64,000 bases of DNA, from the NCBI RefSeq assembly GCF_023008245.1, contig NZ_CP090145.1, positions 3,224,001-3,288,000 of the forward strand, read 5' to 3'. The first letter of the stretch is position 1, and the number at the start of each line of letters is the position of its first letter. Shown in pieces: positions 52,963-61,907 of this stretch. The DNA is from Flavobacterium sediminilitoris. GTDB taxonomy: Bacteria > Bacteroidota > Bacteroidia > Flavobacteriales > Flavobacteriaceae. Both the position numbers and the translations under genes were made by a program. The notes beneath the pieces are model-generated. The model was not told the origin of the DNA. It saw only the letters and a list, made by a program, of their open reading frames with translations, and ran no database searches.

Positions 52963-53829
52963 ATGATTAAATTAGAATTACCAAACTATTTCTTTTCCAA
53001 AAAGACATTACCAGAAGTCTATGTTCATTATTTTATAAGTGATGCCCATTCAAATAAAACTAAAATTCAATTAAATGCAAATTTAATTAGTTTCTTACTC
53101 GAAGGTTCTAAAGAGCTGTATCATGAAAATTACTCGAAAGCTATTACAAACAATGAGTTTGTAATAGCAAAATCAGGAAATTGCCTCATGTCTGAAAAAT
53201 TATCAGACAATCAAAAATATGTCAGCCTTTTATTTTTTTTCAATGATGACTTTATTAAAAATTTTAAAAGGAAATACGAACTTTTCACAGATTCTAATCT
53301 TCAAAAAAAGCAAGCACACAAAAAGTTTAAAGTCATAGAATATGATAGTTTCATTAAAAATTTTGTGATTTCTATGGAACAATTATTAAATTCAAATACC
53401 AAAATAAATGAAGATTTTTTGAAGCTTAAACTAGAAGAAATTCTTTATTATTTGATTCAAGAAAAAGGAGTTGAAATTCTGAATTTTTTCAATACTATTC
53501 CTGTTCAAAAACACCATATTCGCTTAAAAAATGCAGTTGAAAATAATATTTTTTCCAAATTAACATTGGAAGAATTAGCTTTTTTATCGCACATGAGTCT
53601 ATCAACCTTCAAAAGAGAATTTAATAAAATTTATGGTATGTCTCCAAGTAAATGGATACAAGAAAGAAGATTAGAAAAATCAGTTCAAATGTTACTTATT
53701 GAAAAAGAGAGACCGATAGATGTTTATGCAACAATAGGTTATGAAAGTCTTTCTAGTTTTACACAATCTTTCAAACATAAATTTGGTATTACTCCTAAGC
53801 AATATCAAATTCAAGAATTGAACCAATAG
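52963..53829 (+). CDS. AraC family transcriptional regulator (upstream of YbhB-like gene)
   Basis: 288 aa. The N-terminal sensor (~1-170) lacks a recognised ligand family. The C-terminal AraC/XylS DNA-binding domain (~185-285) shows SKLTLEELAFLSHMSLSTFK, MSPSKWIQERRLEKSVQMLL and YESLSSFTQSFKHKFGITPK, ending KQYQI. The same 5+7-bp motif precedes this gene and the YbhB-like gene, suggesting it controls itself and its neighbour. Ligand unknown. It is not closely related to the AraC protein at 3102, judged by sequence of the sensor half. Confidence 0.88.
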   Translation: MIKLELPNYFFSKKTLPEVYVHYFISDAHSNKTKIQLNANLISFLLEGSKELYHENYSKAITNNEFVIAKSGNCLMSEKLSDNQKYVSLLFFFNDDFIKNFKRKYELFTDSNLQKKQAHKKFKVIEYDSFIKNFVISMEQLLNSNTKINEDFLKLKLEEILYYLIQEKGVEILNFFNTIPVQKHHIRLKNAVENNIFSKLTLEELAFLSHMSLSTFKREFNKIYGMSPSKWIQERRLEKSVQMLLIEKERPIDVYATIGYESLSSFTQSFKHKFGITPKQYQIQELNQ

Positions 53830-53839
53830 CAACATTTTT

Positions 53840-53862
53840 TGACCATTTAGAACAATTAATTT
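53840..53862 (+). promoter_or_regulatory. TGACC-TTTAGAA motif, copy 2 (upstream of YbhB-like gene)
   Basis: TGACCATTTAGAACAATTAA matches the copy at 52911 in both the TGACC and TTTAGAA blocks at equal spacing. Confidence 0.45.
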
Positions 53863-53876
53863 AATTCGTGTTAATT

Positions 53877-53884
53877 TAATTTTG
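53877..53884 (+). promoter_or_regulatory. -7 element (TAATTTTG) of the YbhB-like gene
   Basis: Exact TAnnTTTG match 26 bp before the start codon and 32 bp downstream of the end of the TGACC block. Confidence 0.5.
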
Positions 53885-53909
53885 AAGCATCAAATTAAAT
53901 TAAAATATC

Positions 53910-54449
53910 ATGAAAAAATTAACTTTAGCATTACTTTTATTGACTACAACATTCAGTCAAGCACAAACATTTACTTTGAAAAGTAAAGACGTAGGCGGTC
54001 AATCCACAAAAAAACAAGAATTTAATGGTTTTGGTTGTTCAGGCGAAAACGTTTCACCTCAATTATCGTGGGAAAACGCTCCAAAAGGAACCAAAAGTTT
54101 TGCCATTACTATGTATGATCCAGATGCTCCTACAGGAAGTGGTTTTTGGCATTGGGTTGTTTTTGATATCCCTTCAAACATAAATGAATTGGTTTCCAAT
54201 GCTGGAAATATGAGTTTAAATTTAACTCCAAAAAATGTTATTCAAAGTAAAACGAGTTATAATATAAACGGATATGGTGGTCCATGTCCTCCTGAAGGTC
54301 ACGGAATTCACGCTTACATTATTACTATTCATGCTCTTAAAACCGATAAATTAGGATTAACAGAAAGTACTAATCCTGAAATTGTAGGATACTATTTATG
54401 GCAAAATACTATTGAAAAAGCTTCAATTGTTGTGTATTATAACAGATAA
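53910..54449 (+). CDS. YbhB/YbcL (Raf kinase inhibitor-like / PEBP) exported protein
   Basis: 179 aa with a signal peptide (KKLTLALLLLTTTFSQAQ) and a PEBP fold: NVSPQLSWENAPKGTKSFAI, YDPDAPTGSGFWHWVVFDIP (the anion-binding DPD..GxxHW region), GYGGPCPPEGHGIHAYIITI. Bacterial members bind phospholipid-like or small ligands; biochemical role undefined. Probably controlled by the AraC protein upstream. Confidence 0.9.
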   Translation: MKKLTLALLLLTTTFSQAQTFTLKSKDVGGQSTKKQEFNGFGCSGENVSPQLSWENAPKGTKSFAITMYDPDAPTGSGFWHWVVFDIPSNINELVSNAGNMSLNLTPKNVIQSKTSYNINGYGGPCPPEGHGIHAYIITIHALKTDKLGLTESTNPEIVGYYLWQNTIEKASIVVYYNR

Positions 54450-54516
54450 ATCATGTACAAAATAATTAATACAAAAGAGTTTTAAAAAATATTTTTCAGA
54501 CTTTTTTATACAAAAC

Positions 54517-54548
54517 TTGTATATAAAAATAAACTTTTGCTATATTTG
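54517..54548 (+). promoter_or_regulatory. trp operon promoter (TTG, 21 bp, TATATTTG)
   Basis: -33 TTG at 54517-54519 and -7 TATATTTG at 54541-54548, separated by 21 bp: the best-formed promoter of the window. Transcription would start near 54555, 13 bp before the leader ATG. Confidence 0.65.
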
Positions 54549-54567
54549 TGCCTTAATTAAGAAATAA

Positions 54568-54624
54568 ATGATACCGTTTTTAAACAATACTTGGTGGTGG
54601 AACAACTTACGTCAAACGTCGTGA
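54568..54624 (+). CDS. trpL: trp leader peptide (three tandem Trp codons)
   Basis: An 18-codon frame, ATG at 54568 to TGA at 54622-54624, encodes MIPFLNNTWWWNNLRQTS. Three consecutive Trp codons at 54592-54600 are a classical attenuation sensor: low charged tRNA-Trp stalls the ribosome there. Its stop codon lies inside the antiterminator arm, linking translation to the hairpin choice. Followed by the terminator at 54667 and trpE at 54740. Length and layout match enteric-style trp leaders. Confidence 0.88.
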   Translation: MIPFLNNTWWWNNLRQTS

Positions 54625-54700
54625 GCAAATCCTGCTATAGTATAATTTAAAAAATATAATACATATAAAAGGCTTGTCAATCACGACAAGCCTTTTTTTT
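54606..54700 (+). promoter_or_regulatory. trp attenuator: alternative hairpins and terminator
   Basis: Three pairings are visible. A 1:2 stem forms between CTTACG (54606-54611) and CGTGAG (54620-54625). A 2:3 antiterminator forms between GTCGTGA (54618-54624) and TCACGAC (54681-54687), 7 bp perfect. The 3:4 terminator is AAAAGGCTTGTC (54667-54678) with GACAAGCCTTTT (54685-54696), loop AATCAC, then a T-run. Ribosome stalling at the Trp codons would free arm 2 to form 2:3 and block termination. Confidence 0.82.
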
Positions 54701-54739
54701 ATGCCATAAATAGAACTTAGTAAAAAGAAAACACACAAT

Positions 54740-56140
54740 ATGAAAACATACAAACTTCACACATCACACAAACAAATACTAGCAGATACAATTACACCTG
54801 TAAGTGTATATTTAAAAATAAGAGATAAATTCCCAAATAGTATTCTATTGGAAAGTAGTGATTACCATGCAAATGATAATACATTCTCCTACATCTGCTT
54901 CAACCCTATTGCATCATTCAAAGTTGAAAATCAAAAAATTGAAACTATATTTCCAAATAATCATTCTGAAATCATTCCCATTGACAAATCAATCAATGTA
55001 ATAAATGAACTTGAAAATTTTTCAAAGCAATTTAAAACTGATGAATCAAAATTTAAATTCATAAACAATGGATTATTTGGCTATATATCTTACGATGCAA
55101 TACAACATTTTGAAACTATAAAAATCGGAAATAAGCCTCACAAAAATGAAATTCCAGAAATATACTATGCTATATATCAAAATATTATAGCCATAAATCA
55201 TTTTAAAAATGAAGCTTATATTTTTTGTCATAGCATTGATAACACAAATAATACTGACGAAATTAACCAATTACTTCAAGCTAAAAACTTCGCTTCGTTT
55301 AGCTTTACAAAATCAAAAGATGGTTATTCAAACTTAACAGATGATCAATTTAAAGAATATGTAACCTTGGCAAAAAAACATTGTCATAGAGGTGATGTAT
55401 TTCAATTAGTACTATCGAGAAAATTTTCCCAACCATTTAAAGGAGATGAATTTAATGTCTATAGAGCTCTACGAAGCATAAACCCATCTCCCTATTTATT
55501 TTATTTTGATTATGGAAATTTTAAAATATTCGGATCATCACCAGAAGCACAATTAGTCATTAAAGATAAACATGCTGAAATTCATCCTATTGCAGGAACA
55601 TTTAAACGTACTGGAAACGATGAAAAAGATGCAGAATTAGCTAAAAGACTAGGAGAAGATGCTAAAGAAAATAGCGAACATGTAATGCTTGTAGATCTTG
55701 CTCGCAATGATTTAAGCAGAAGTTGTAATGAAGTTAAAGTTGAAAATTACAAAGAAGTACAATTCTTTTCACATGTAATACATTTAGTATCAAAAGTAAC
55801 TGGAAAACTAAAAGAAAACTACAATTTTATGGATTTAGTCTCTAAAACATTTCCAGCAGGAACACTAAGTGGTGCTCCAAAATACAAAGCAATGGAGTTA
55901 ATAGAAAAAATAGAAAAAACAAATAGAGGCTTTTATGGTGGTGCTATTGGATTCATGGATTTTGAAGGAAACTTTAATCATGCAATTATGATTAGAAGCT
56001 TTCTAAGCAAAAATCACGAATTACATTTTCAAGCTGGAGCAGGAATAGTTGAAAGCTCATCTGAAGAAAATGAAATGCAAGAAGTATATAACAAACTAGG
56101 AGCATTACAAAAAGCACTTGAAATTGCAGAAACCATATAA
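54740..56140 (+). CDS. trpE: Anthranilate synthase component I
   Basis: Converts chorismate to anthranilate with the TrpG amidotransferase. 466 aa, a compact TrpE. It has the N-terminal feedback region with LLESSDYHAND (LLES tryptophan-binding motif), then the chorismate-binding domain (~200-466) with VFQLVLSRKFSQPF, IHPIAGTFKRTGN, HVMLVDLARNDLSRS, TFPAGTLSGAPKYKAMELI and FQAGAGIVESSSEENE. The stop directly touches a trpG ATG. First structural gene after the attenuator. Confidence 0.96.
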   Translation: MKTYKLHTSHKQILADTITPVSVYLKIRDKFPNSILLESSDYHANDNTFSYICFNPIASFKVENQKIETIFPNNHSEIIPIDKSINVINELENFSKQFKTDESKFKFINNGLFGYISYDAIQHFETIKIGNKPHKNEIPEIYYAIYQNIIAINHFKNEAYIFCHSIDNTNNTDEINQLLQAKNFASFSFTKSKDGYSNLTDDQFKEYVTLAKKHCHRGDVFQLVLSRKFSQPFKGDEFNVYRALRSINPSPYLFYFDYGNFKIFGSSPEAQLVIKDKHAEIHPIAGTFKRTGNDEKDAELAKRLGEDAKENSEHVMLVDLARNDLSRSCNEVKVENYKEVQFFSHVIHLVSKVTGKLKENYNFMDLVSKTFPAGTLSGAPKYKAMELIEKIEKTNRGFYGGAIGFMDFEGNFNHAIMIRSFLSKNHELHFQAGAGIVESSSEENEMQEVYNKLGALQKALEIAETI

Positions 56141-56734
56141 ATGAACGAAAAAATGAAACAAAACAATAAAATGAAAATAGTAGTCATCGATAATTACGAT
56201 AGCTTTACTTATAATTTAGTACATTATTTAGAAGATTTAAATGCAACAGTTACCGTTTTTCGTAATGATGAATTTGAATTAGAAGAATTAGAACAATTTG
56301 ACAAAATTTTACTTTCGCCTGGTCCAGGAATTCCCGATGAAGCTGGATTATTAAAGGAAGTCATAAAAAAATATGCTCCCACAAAAAGCATACTTGGAGT
56401 ATGCCTTGGTCAACAAGCAATAGGAGAAGTATTTGGAGGAAACCTAATAAACTTAGAAAAAGTATATCATGGAATAGCCACAAATGTTACAAATATTGTT
56501 CAAGACACATTATTCACAGATATTCCAAAAAATATTGAAGTAGGTCGCTATCATTCATGGGTTGTTAGTCCTGAAAATTTTCCCGATTCATTAGAAATAA
56601 CATCGGTAGACAGTAACGGACAAATTATGTCTTTAAGACACAAAACGTATGATGTTAAAGGTGTGCAATATCATCCAGAAAGTGTTTTAACACCTCACGG
56701 AAAAAAAATATTAGAAAATTGGTTAAACAATTAG
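56141..56734 (+). CDS. trpG: Anthranilate synthase component II (glutamine amidotransferase)
   Basis: Supplies ammonia to TrpE. Class I amidotransferase with VVIDNYDSFTYNLVHYLEDL, oxyanion motif LLSPGPGIPDEAG, nucleophile elbow LGVCLGQQAIGE (Cys), and the catalytic His-Glu in GVQYHPESVLTPHG. ATG codons at 56141, 56153 and 56171 are in frame. The one at 56171 gives the N-terminus most like other TrpG proteins, whereas 56141 abuts the trpE stop. 197 aa from the first, 187 from the last. Confidence 0.94.
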   Translation: MNEKMKQNNKMKIVVIDNYDSFTYNLVHYLEDLNATVTVFRNDEFELEELEQFDKILLSPGPGIPDEAGLLKEVIKKYAPTKSILGVCLGQQAIGEVFGGNLINLEKVYHGIATNVTNIVQDTLFTDIPKNIEVGRYHSWVVSPENFPDSLEITSVDSNGQIMSLRHKTYDVKGVQYHPESVLTPHGKKILENWLNN

Positions 56735-56756
56735 CATAAAAAACACTAATTATTAT

Positions 56757-56796
56757 TAATCATTATCCTAAGCTTATCGAAGGAAACTAATCATTA
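56757..56796. repeat. 22-bp element with 9-bp direct repeats (REP-like insertion) between trpG and trpD
   Basis: TAATCATTA occurs at 56757-56765 and 56788-56796. Between them lies a 22-bp insert containing CCTAAGCTTATCGAAGG (56767-56783), similar to the widespread CCTTCGACAAGCTCAGG-type short repeat (recalled, not searched). It sits in the only sizeable gap between trpG and trpD. Confidence 0.6.
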
Positions 56797-56801
56797 AAAA
56801 A

Positions 56802-57797
56802 ATGAAAACAATACTAAATCGACTTATAAATCACGAAATACTATCAAAAACAGAAGCAAAAGAAGTATTAGTCAACATATCATCAGGAAACTATAATTCC
56901 AGTCAAATAGCTTCATTTCTTACCGTTTATCTAATGAGAAGCATCACTATTGAAGAACTTTCAGGTTTTCGTGAAGCTTTACTTGAACTTTGCATTCCTG
57001 TAGACTTTTCTGCTTACAATACAATTGATTTATGCGGAACAGGTGGAGATGGAAAAGACACTTTCAACATTTCCACTTTAGCCTCATTTATTGTTGCTGG
57101 AGCAGGAATTAAAGTAGCAAAACATGGAAATTACGGAGTTTCTTCCATTTCAGGATCAAGCAATGTAATGGAACAAATGGGTGTAAAATTCACAAATGAC
57201 ATCGATTTCTTAACAAAATCAATTGAAGAAACAAATATTGCCATTCTTCACGCACCATTATTTCATCCTGCAATGAAAAATGTTGGTCCCATTCGAAAAG
57301 AATTAGGTGTAAAAACGTTTTTCAATATGCTTGGTCCAATGGTAAACCCATCATTTCCAAGAAATCAAATGGTAGGTGTATTTAGTTTAGAATTAGCTCG
57401 AATGTATGCCTATTTATACCAAAATACAAATACAAACTATAGTATTTTACACGGTTTAAGCGGATTTGATGAAGTATCTCTAACGGATGATGTAAAAATT
57501 ATATCTAATTCATCTGAAATAATCTTAAAACCCGAAGATTTCAAATTACCAAAAATTAATTTAGAATTCATAAAAGGAGGAAAAACAGTTGATGAATCGG
57601 CTAAAATTTTTCATAAAGTAATTTCAGGAAACGGATCATCAGAACAAAATAATGTGGTTTGTGTAAATGCTGCAATTGCCATACAAACAGTCGAAAAATC
57701 TACCTATGAAAACGCATTAGCAAAAGCACAAGAAAGCTTAAATAGCGGAAAAGCATTTGAAAAATTAAATAAATTAATAACAATAAGTAAAAATTAA
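56802..57797 (+). CDS. trpD: Anthranilate phosphoribosyltransferase
   Basis: Adds phosphoribosyl to anthranilate. 331 aa, normal length. Glycine-rich PRPP motif DLCGTGGDGKDTFNIS (~75-90), KHGNYGVSSISGSSNVMEQM (anthranilate and PRPP binding), and FHPAMKNVGPIRKELGVKTF. C-terminal HGLSGFDEVSLTDD. 67 bp after trpG, across the inserted repeat. No internal promoter was recognised. Confidence 0.96.
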   Translation: MKTILNRLINHEILSKTEAKEVLVNISSGNYNSSQIASFLTVYLMRSITIEELSGFREALLELCIPVDFSAYNTIDLCGTGGDGKDTFNISTLASFIVAGAGIKVAKHGNYGVSSISGSSNVMEQMGVKFTNDIDFLTKSIEETNIAILHAPLFHPAMKNVGPIRKELGVKTFFNMLGPMVNPSFPRNQMVGVFSLELARMYAYLYQNTNTNYSILHGLSGFDEVSLTDDVKIISNSSEIILKPEDFKLPKINLEFIKGGKTVDESAKIFHKVISGNGSSEQNNVVCVNAAIAIQTVEKSTYENALAKAQESLNSGKAFEKLNKLITISKN

Positions 57798-57801
57798 AAA
57801 A

Positions 57802-57837
57802 ACTTGTATAAATTCGAGAAATCAATCGAATGCAAGT
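57802..57837 (+). other. Imperfect hairpin between trpD and trpC
   Basis: ACTTG...ATTCGA (57802-57817) pairs with TCGAAT...CAAGT (57826-57837), two stems with an internal bulge. There is no T-run, so it is not a standard terminator; it may be an mRNA processing or stability element. Confidence 0.4.
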
Positions 57838-57854
57838 AAAAACATAAAAATAAA

Positions 57855-58640
57855 ATGAATATACTTGATAAAATTATTATTGATAAAAAAAGAGAAGTTG
57901 AAGTAAAAAAATCAATTATTCCTGTTTCTCAACTTGAAGCTTCTGTTTTATTTAATGGTCGTACATACTCTATGAGTAAACTATTAAAAAATAGCTTATC
58001 AGGTATCATCACAGAACATAAAAGAAGATCACCTTCAAAATCAATTATCAATAATAAACATTCTGTTGAAGACGTTGTTATTGGCTATCAAAATGCAGGA
58101 GCTTCTGGAATTTCAGTTTTAACTGATGGAAAGTATTTTGGTGGCTCATTAGATGATTTAATATTAGCAAAAGCTTCTGTAAACATACCTTTATTACGCA
58201 AAGAATTTATAATTGATGAATACCAAATTTTAGAAGCAAAAGCACACGGAGCAGATGTTATATTACTAATTGCAGCCGTTTTATCAAGAGAAGAAATTAA
58301 ACGATTATCAGAATTTGCACAAAGTTTAGCATTAGAAGTTCTACTCGAAGTACACAACCAAGAAGAATTAGAAAAATCAATTATGTATAGTTTAGACATG
58401 ATTGGTGTAAATAATCGTAATTTAAAAACCTTTGAAGTAAGTTTAGATTTTAGTAAAAAACTATCCTCATTAATTCCTGATGAATTTGTTAAAGTATCAG
58501 AAAGTGGTATTGAAACAGTTGATGTAATAAAAGAACTACAACAATTTGGTTACCAAGGCTTTTTAATGGGAGAACACTTCATGAAAACAGAAAACCCAGG
58601 TTTAGCAGCAAAAGAATTTATTAATAAAACTATATTATGA
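57855..58640 (+). CDS. trpC: Indole-3-glycerol-phosphate synthase
   Basis: Cyclises CdRP to indole-3-glycerol phosphate; 261-aa TIM barrel. MNILDKIIIDKKREV at the start, IITEHKRRSPSKSII (catalytic Lys region ~54-68), ISVLTDGKYFGGS, PLLRKEFIIDEYQ with catalytic Lys, VEV-type LLEVHNQEELEKS, IGVNNRNLKTFEV, and VSESGIETVDVI. Stop overlaps the trpF start (ATGA), indicating coupled translation. Confidence 0.96.
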   Translation: MNILDKIIIDKKREVEVKKSIIPVSQLEASVLFNGRTYSMSKLLKNSLSGIITEHKRRSPSKSIINNKHSVEDVVIGYQNAGASGISVLTDGKYFGGSLDDLILAKASVNIPLLRKEFIIDEYQILEAKAHGADVILLIAAVLSREEIKRLSEFAQSLALEVLLEVHNQEELEKSIMYSLDMIGVNNRNLKTFEVSLDFSKKLSSLIPDEFVKVSESGIETVDVIKELQQFGYQGFLMGEHFMKTENPGLAAKEFINKTIL

Positions 58641-59278
58641 TGGACGTTAAACTAAAAATATGTGGCATGAAATTTCCAGAAAATATTCAGGAAATCTGCT
58701 CATTAGAACCAAGTTATTTAGGCTTTATTTTTTGGAAAAAATCATTACGAAAATATGATAATGATGAAATAATTGAAATTCCAAAACACATAAAAAAAGT
58801 AGGAGTATTTGTAGATGAAAACATTGAAGTCATTAAAAGTAAAATTAATCAATTCAAATTTGATGCTATTCAATTACATGGCATAGAATCTCCTAATTTT
58901 TGTAAAGAAATTAAGGAATTAAATGTAGAAGTCATTAAAGCTTTTTCAATTGATGAAACCTTCAACTTCGATAAACTTTTAGAATACGAAGACAATGTAG
59001 ATTTCTTTCTTTTTGATACGAAAGGAAGATTACCTGGCGGAAATGGAATCTCATTTAACTGGGATTTATTAGTAAATTATAAACTATCAAAACCATTTTT
59101 CTTAAGTGGCGGAATAGGATTAACAAGTGTTGATGCAATAAAATCATTTTTAAGTACTGGTATAGCCAAATATTGTTACGGAATTGATGTAAATAGCCGA
59201 TTTGAAAGAAGAACAGGATTTAAAAATTATTCTAAATTAAGAAGACTAAAAAGATTATTATATGAAGACGAAATATAA
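58637..59278 (+). CDS. trpF: Phosphoribosylanthranilate isomerase
   Basis: Amadori-type isomerisation of PRA to CdRP; 213-aa TIM barrel. [15 protein letters not shown] (catalytic Cys), [58 protein letters not shown] (catalytic Asp), FFLSGGIG, and [12 protein letters not shown]. Overlaps trpC by 4 bp and trpB by 17 bp. Confidence 0.95.
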   Translation: MMDVKLKICGMKFPENIQEICSLEPSYLGFIFWKKSLRKYDNDEIIEIPKHIKKVGVFVDENIEVIKSKINQFKFDAIQLHGIESPNFCKEIKELNVEVIKAFSIDETFNFDKLLEYEDNVDFFLFDTKGRLPGGNGISFNWDLLVNYKLSKPFFLSGGIGLTSVDAIKSFLSTGIAKYCYGIDVNSRFERRTGFKNYSKLRRLKRLLYEDEI

Positions 59279-60449
59279 TGTAGACGAAAATGGATTTTAT
59301 GGAAAATTTGGTGGAGCGTTTATCCCTGAAATGTTATATCCAAATGTAGAAGAATTAAAAGAAAATTATTTAAAAATAATGAATGAACCTTCATTTAAAG
59401 AAGAATTCAACACATTATTAAAACAATATGTAGGCAGACCAACACCATTGTATTTCGCAAAACGGTTATCAGAAAAATACAATACAAAAATATACCTAAA
59501 AAGAGAAGATCTATGTCACACAGGAGCTCACAAAGTAAACAATACGATTGGGCAAATTCTAATGGCAAAACGATTAGGTAAAACAAGAATTATAGCCGAA
59601 ACCGGAGCAGGACAACACGGTGTAGCTACAGCTACAGTTTGTGCCTTAATGGGATTAGAATGCATCGTTTACATGGGAGAAATAGACATTAAACGTCAAG
59701 CTCCAAATGTAGCTCGTATGAAAATGTTAGGCGCAACTGTCCGACCTGCAACTTCAGGATCAAAAACCTTAAAAGATGCAACAAACGAAGCTATTAGAGA
59801 TTGGATTAACAATCCATTAGACACCTTTTATATTATCGGTTCAGTCGTTGGCCCTCATCCTTATCCAGATATGGTGGCAAAATTTCAAAGTGTAATTTCA
59901 AAAGAAATTAAAACCCAATTATTAGACCAAGAAGACAAGGAAAATCCTGATTATGTAGTTGCTTGTGTTGGAGGAGGTAGTAATGCTGCTGGTGCTTTCT
60001 ATGAATTTTTAGATAATGAAAACGTAAAATTAATTGCAGTTGAAGCAGCAGGTCATGGAGTTGATTCTGGTGAAAGTGCTGCTACATCAGTATTAGGCAA
60101 AATCGGAATTATTCACGGAAGTAAAACTTTGCTAATGCAAACTGAAGACGGACAAATCACAGAGCCCTACTCTATTTCTGCTGGTTTAGATTATCCAGGT
60201 GTAGGACCTTTACATGCTCACTTACACGATTCTAATCGCGCTGAATTTATAGCTATTACTGATAATGAAGCTATGCAAGCTGGTTTAAATATTTGTAAAA
60301 CAGAAGGAATTATACCTGCAATAGAAACGGCTCATGCCTTTGCGGTATTAGATAAAAAACAATTTAGACCAACAGATATAGTGGTAATTAACCTTTCTGG
60401 TCGTGGTGACAAAGATTTAAACACATACATCGATTATTTCAAATTCTAA
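59262..60449 (+). CDS. trpB: Tryptophan synthase beta subunit
   Basis: PLP enzyme joining indole and serine; 395 aa. [10 protein letters not shown] at the N-terminus, [20 protein letters not shown] with the PLP-binding Lys (~91), [37 protein letters not shown] (phosphate loop), [15 protein letters not shown], and the C-terminal [13 protein letters not shown]. Residue set is complete, so it works with TrpA. Confidence 0.97.
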   Translation: MKTKYNVDENGFYGKFGGAFIPEMLYPNVEELKENYLKIMNEPSFKEEFNTLLKQYVGRPTPLYFAKRLSEKYNTKIYLKREDLCHTGAHKVNNTIGQILMAKRLGKTRIIAETGAGQHGVATATVCALMGLECIVYMGEIDIKRQAPNVARMKMLGATVRPATSGSKTLKDATNEAIRDWINNPLDTFYIIGSVVGPHPYPDMVAKFQSVISKEIKTQLLDQEDKENPDYVVACVGGGSNAAGAFYEFLDNENVKLIAVEAAGHGVDSGESAATSVLGKIGIIHGSKTLLMQTEDGQITEPYSISAGLDYPGVGPLHAHLHDSNRAEFIAITDNEAMQAGLNICKTEGIIPAIETAHAFAVLDKKQFRPTDIVVINLSGRGDKDLNTYIDYFKF

Positions 60450-60468
60450 AAAATTTAGAAACAATAAA

Positions 60469-61230
60469 ATGAAAAGAATAAACGCAAAACTTTTAGAAGA
60501 TAAAAAATTATTATCTATATATTTTACTGCTGGTTACCCTAATTTAAATGATACTGTACCTATTATCAAAGAATTAGAACAAAGTGGAGTAGATATGATC
60601 GAAATAGGACTGCCATTTTCAGATCCTCTAGCTGATGGACCAACAATCCAAGAAAGTTCTACAATTGCAATTGAAAATGGAATGACAACAACTATCCTAT
60701 TCAACCAATTAAAAGATATTAGAAAAACGATACAAATTCCATTAATTATAATGGGATATTTTAATCCAATGATGCAATATGGAATTGAAAAATTTTGTCA
60801 AAAATGTGCAGAAATTGGAATTGATGGCTTAATTATTCCCGATTTACCTTTAGACGTATACCAAAATGAATACAAATTTATTTTTGAAAAACATGACCTA
60901 AAAAATATCTTTTTAATAACACCTCAAACCTCAAACGAACGCATTACACAAATTGACACTATCTCTAATAGTTTTATTTATATGGTAAGCACAGCAGCCG
61001 TAACAGGAAGCCAGTCTGGTTTTGGAATAGAACAATTAGACTATTTTAAAAGAATTGCTAACTTAAATTTAAAAAATCCACAAATTGTTGGATTTGGAAT
61101 TAAAGACAACGAAACATTTCAACAAGCCACAAAATATCAAAAAGGAGCAATCATTGGTAGTGCATTCATCAAATTTTTAAAAAATAACCCTGTTTCAAAA
61201 ATTAAAAACTTCATTTCATTTATTAAATAA
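60469..61230 (+). CDS. trpA: Tryptophan synthase alpha subunit
   Basis: Cleaves indole-3-glycerol phosphate to indole; 253-aa TIM barrel. LSIYFTAGYPNLNDT, DMIEIGLPFSDPLADGPTIQ (catalytic Glu ~47 and Asp), IMGYFNPMMQYGIEKF, GLIIPDLPLDVY, FIYMVSTAAVTGSQSG, VGFGIKDNETF. Last gene of trpEGDCFBA, 19 bp after trpB. A weak AU-only hairpin with a T-run follows near 61242-61260. Confidence 0.96.
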   Translation: MKRINAKLLEDKKLLSIYFTAGYPNLNDTVPIIKELEQSGVDMIEIGLPFSDPLADGPTIQESSTIAIENGMTTTILFNQLKDIRKTIQIPLIIMGYFNPMMQYGIEKFCQKCAEIGIDGLIIPDLPLDVYQNEYKFIFEKHDLKNIFLITPQTSNERITQIDTISNSFIYMVSTAAVTGSQSGFGIEQLDYFKRIANLNLKNPQIVGFGIKDNETFQQATKYQKGAIIGSAFIKFLKNNPVSKIKNFISFIK

Positions 61231-61241
61231 TATACTCATAA

Positions 61242-61260
61242 TATAAAGCTTATAGTTTTT
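61242..61260 (+). terminator. Weak hairpin and T-run after trpA
   Basis: TATAA (61242-61246) pairs with TTATA (61250-61254) around AGC or similar, followed by GTTTTTTAA. An all-AT 5-bp stem is marginal as a terminator. Confidence 0.3.
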
Positions 61261-61323
61261 TAACATCATTTTGTAACTTTTTTGTAAAAGTAATCGTATA
61301 ATTACCATAACTAACTTACAACT

Positions 61324-61884
61324 ATGAACTTTTTAGAAAACTATGAGCCTTTATTAAAGGCGTTTTGGTACATTGCATTACCAGTGAGTATTTTCTTTTC
61401 ACTACAAACAATTGCTACTTTCATTGGTTTAGGAGGAGCTGAATCGGATGCTGATTCTGACGGAGGTGATGCAGGAGATATGCCTTTTGAACTATTTACT
61501 CTTAGAAACTTAATCAATTTTTTACTAGGATTTAGTTGGACAGGAATATCATTTTATCACAAATTTGAGAACAAAACCATCTTAATCATTATTTCAGTAT
61601 TAGTCGGAATTATTTTTGTTGCTGTATTCTTTATACTAATAAAACAAATTTTAAAACTATCTGAAGATAATAGCTTTAAACTAGAAAATACATTAAACAA
61701 AACAGCCGATGTTTATTTAACTATTCCTGAAAATAAATTAGGAAAAGGAAAAATTCAAATTAGTGTAAACGGAGCTTTCCATGAGTTAGAAGCTATGACC
61801 ACTAATGCTGAAAAAATCCCATCAGGTTCTGTTGTTAAAGTTATTGCTATAGAAAATAGTATCCTTATTGTAGAAAAATTTTAA
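61324..61884 (+). CDS. NfeD-like / OB-fold membrane protein, flotillin partner
   Basis: 186 aa: three hydrophobic segments (~15-35, 65-80, 90-112) separated by an acidic loop (ESDADSDGGDAGD). A C-terminal OB-fold-like soluble domain (~120-186) follows, with NKTADVYLTIPENKLGKGKI and IPSGSVVKVIAIENSILIVE. The NfeD/YuaF type is typically encoded before flotillin, as here, 23 bp upstream. Probably a membrane-domain partner of that protein. Confidence 0.8.
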   Translation: MNFLENYEPLLKAFWYIALPVSIFFSLQTIATFIGLGGAESDADSDGGDAGDMPFELFTLRNLINFLLGFSWTGISFYHKFENKTILIIISVLVGIIFVAVFFILIKQILKLSEDNSFKLENTLNKTADVYLTIPENKLGKGKIQISVNGAFHELEAMTTNAEKIPSGSVVKVIAIENSILIVEKF

Positions 61885-61907
61885 TCCTTATCCTTATATA
61901 TTAAATT

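Noticed and set aside
58088..58399. 103-codon frame on the minus strand within trpC
   Set aside because: Shadow of trpC, whose catalytic motifs are all present on the + strand.
61297..61302. TATAAT-like sequence before the NfeD-like gene as promoter
   Set aside because: Bacteroidetes primary sigma uses TAnnTTTG, not TATAAT; with this AT content such hexamers are frequent by chance.
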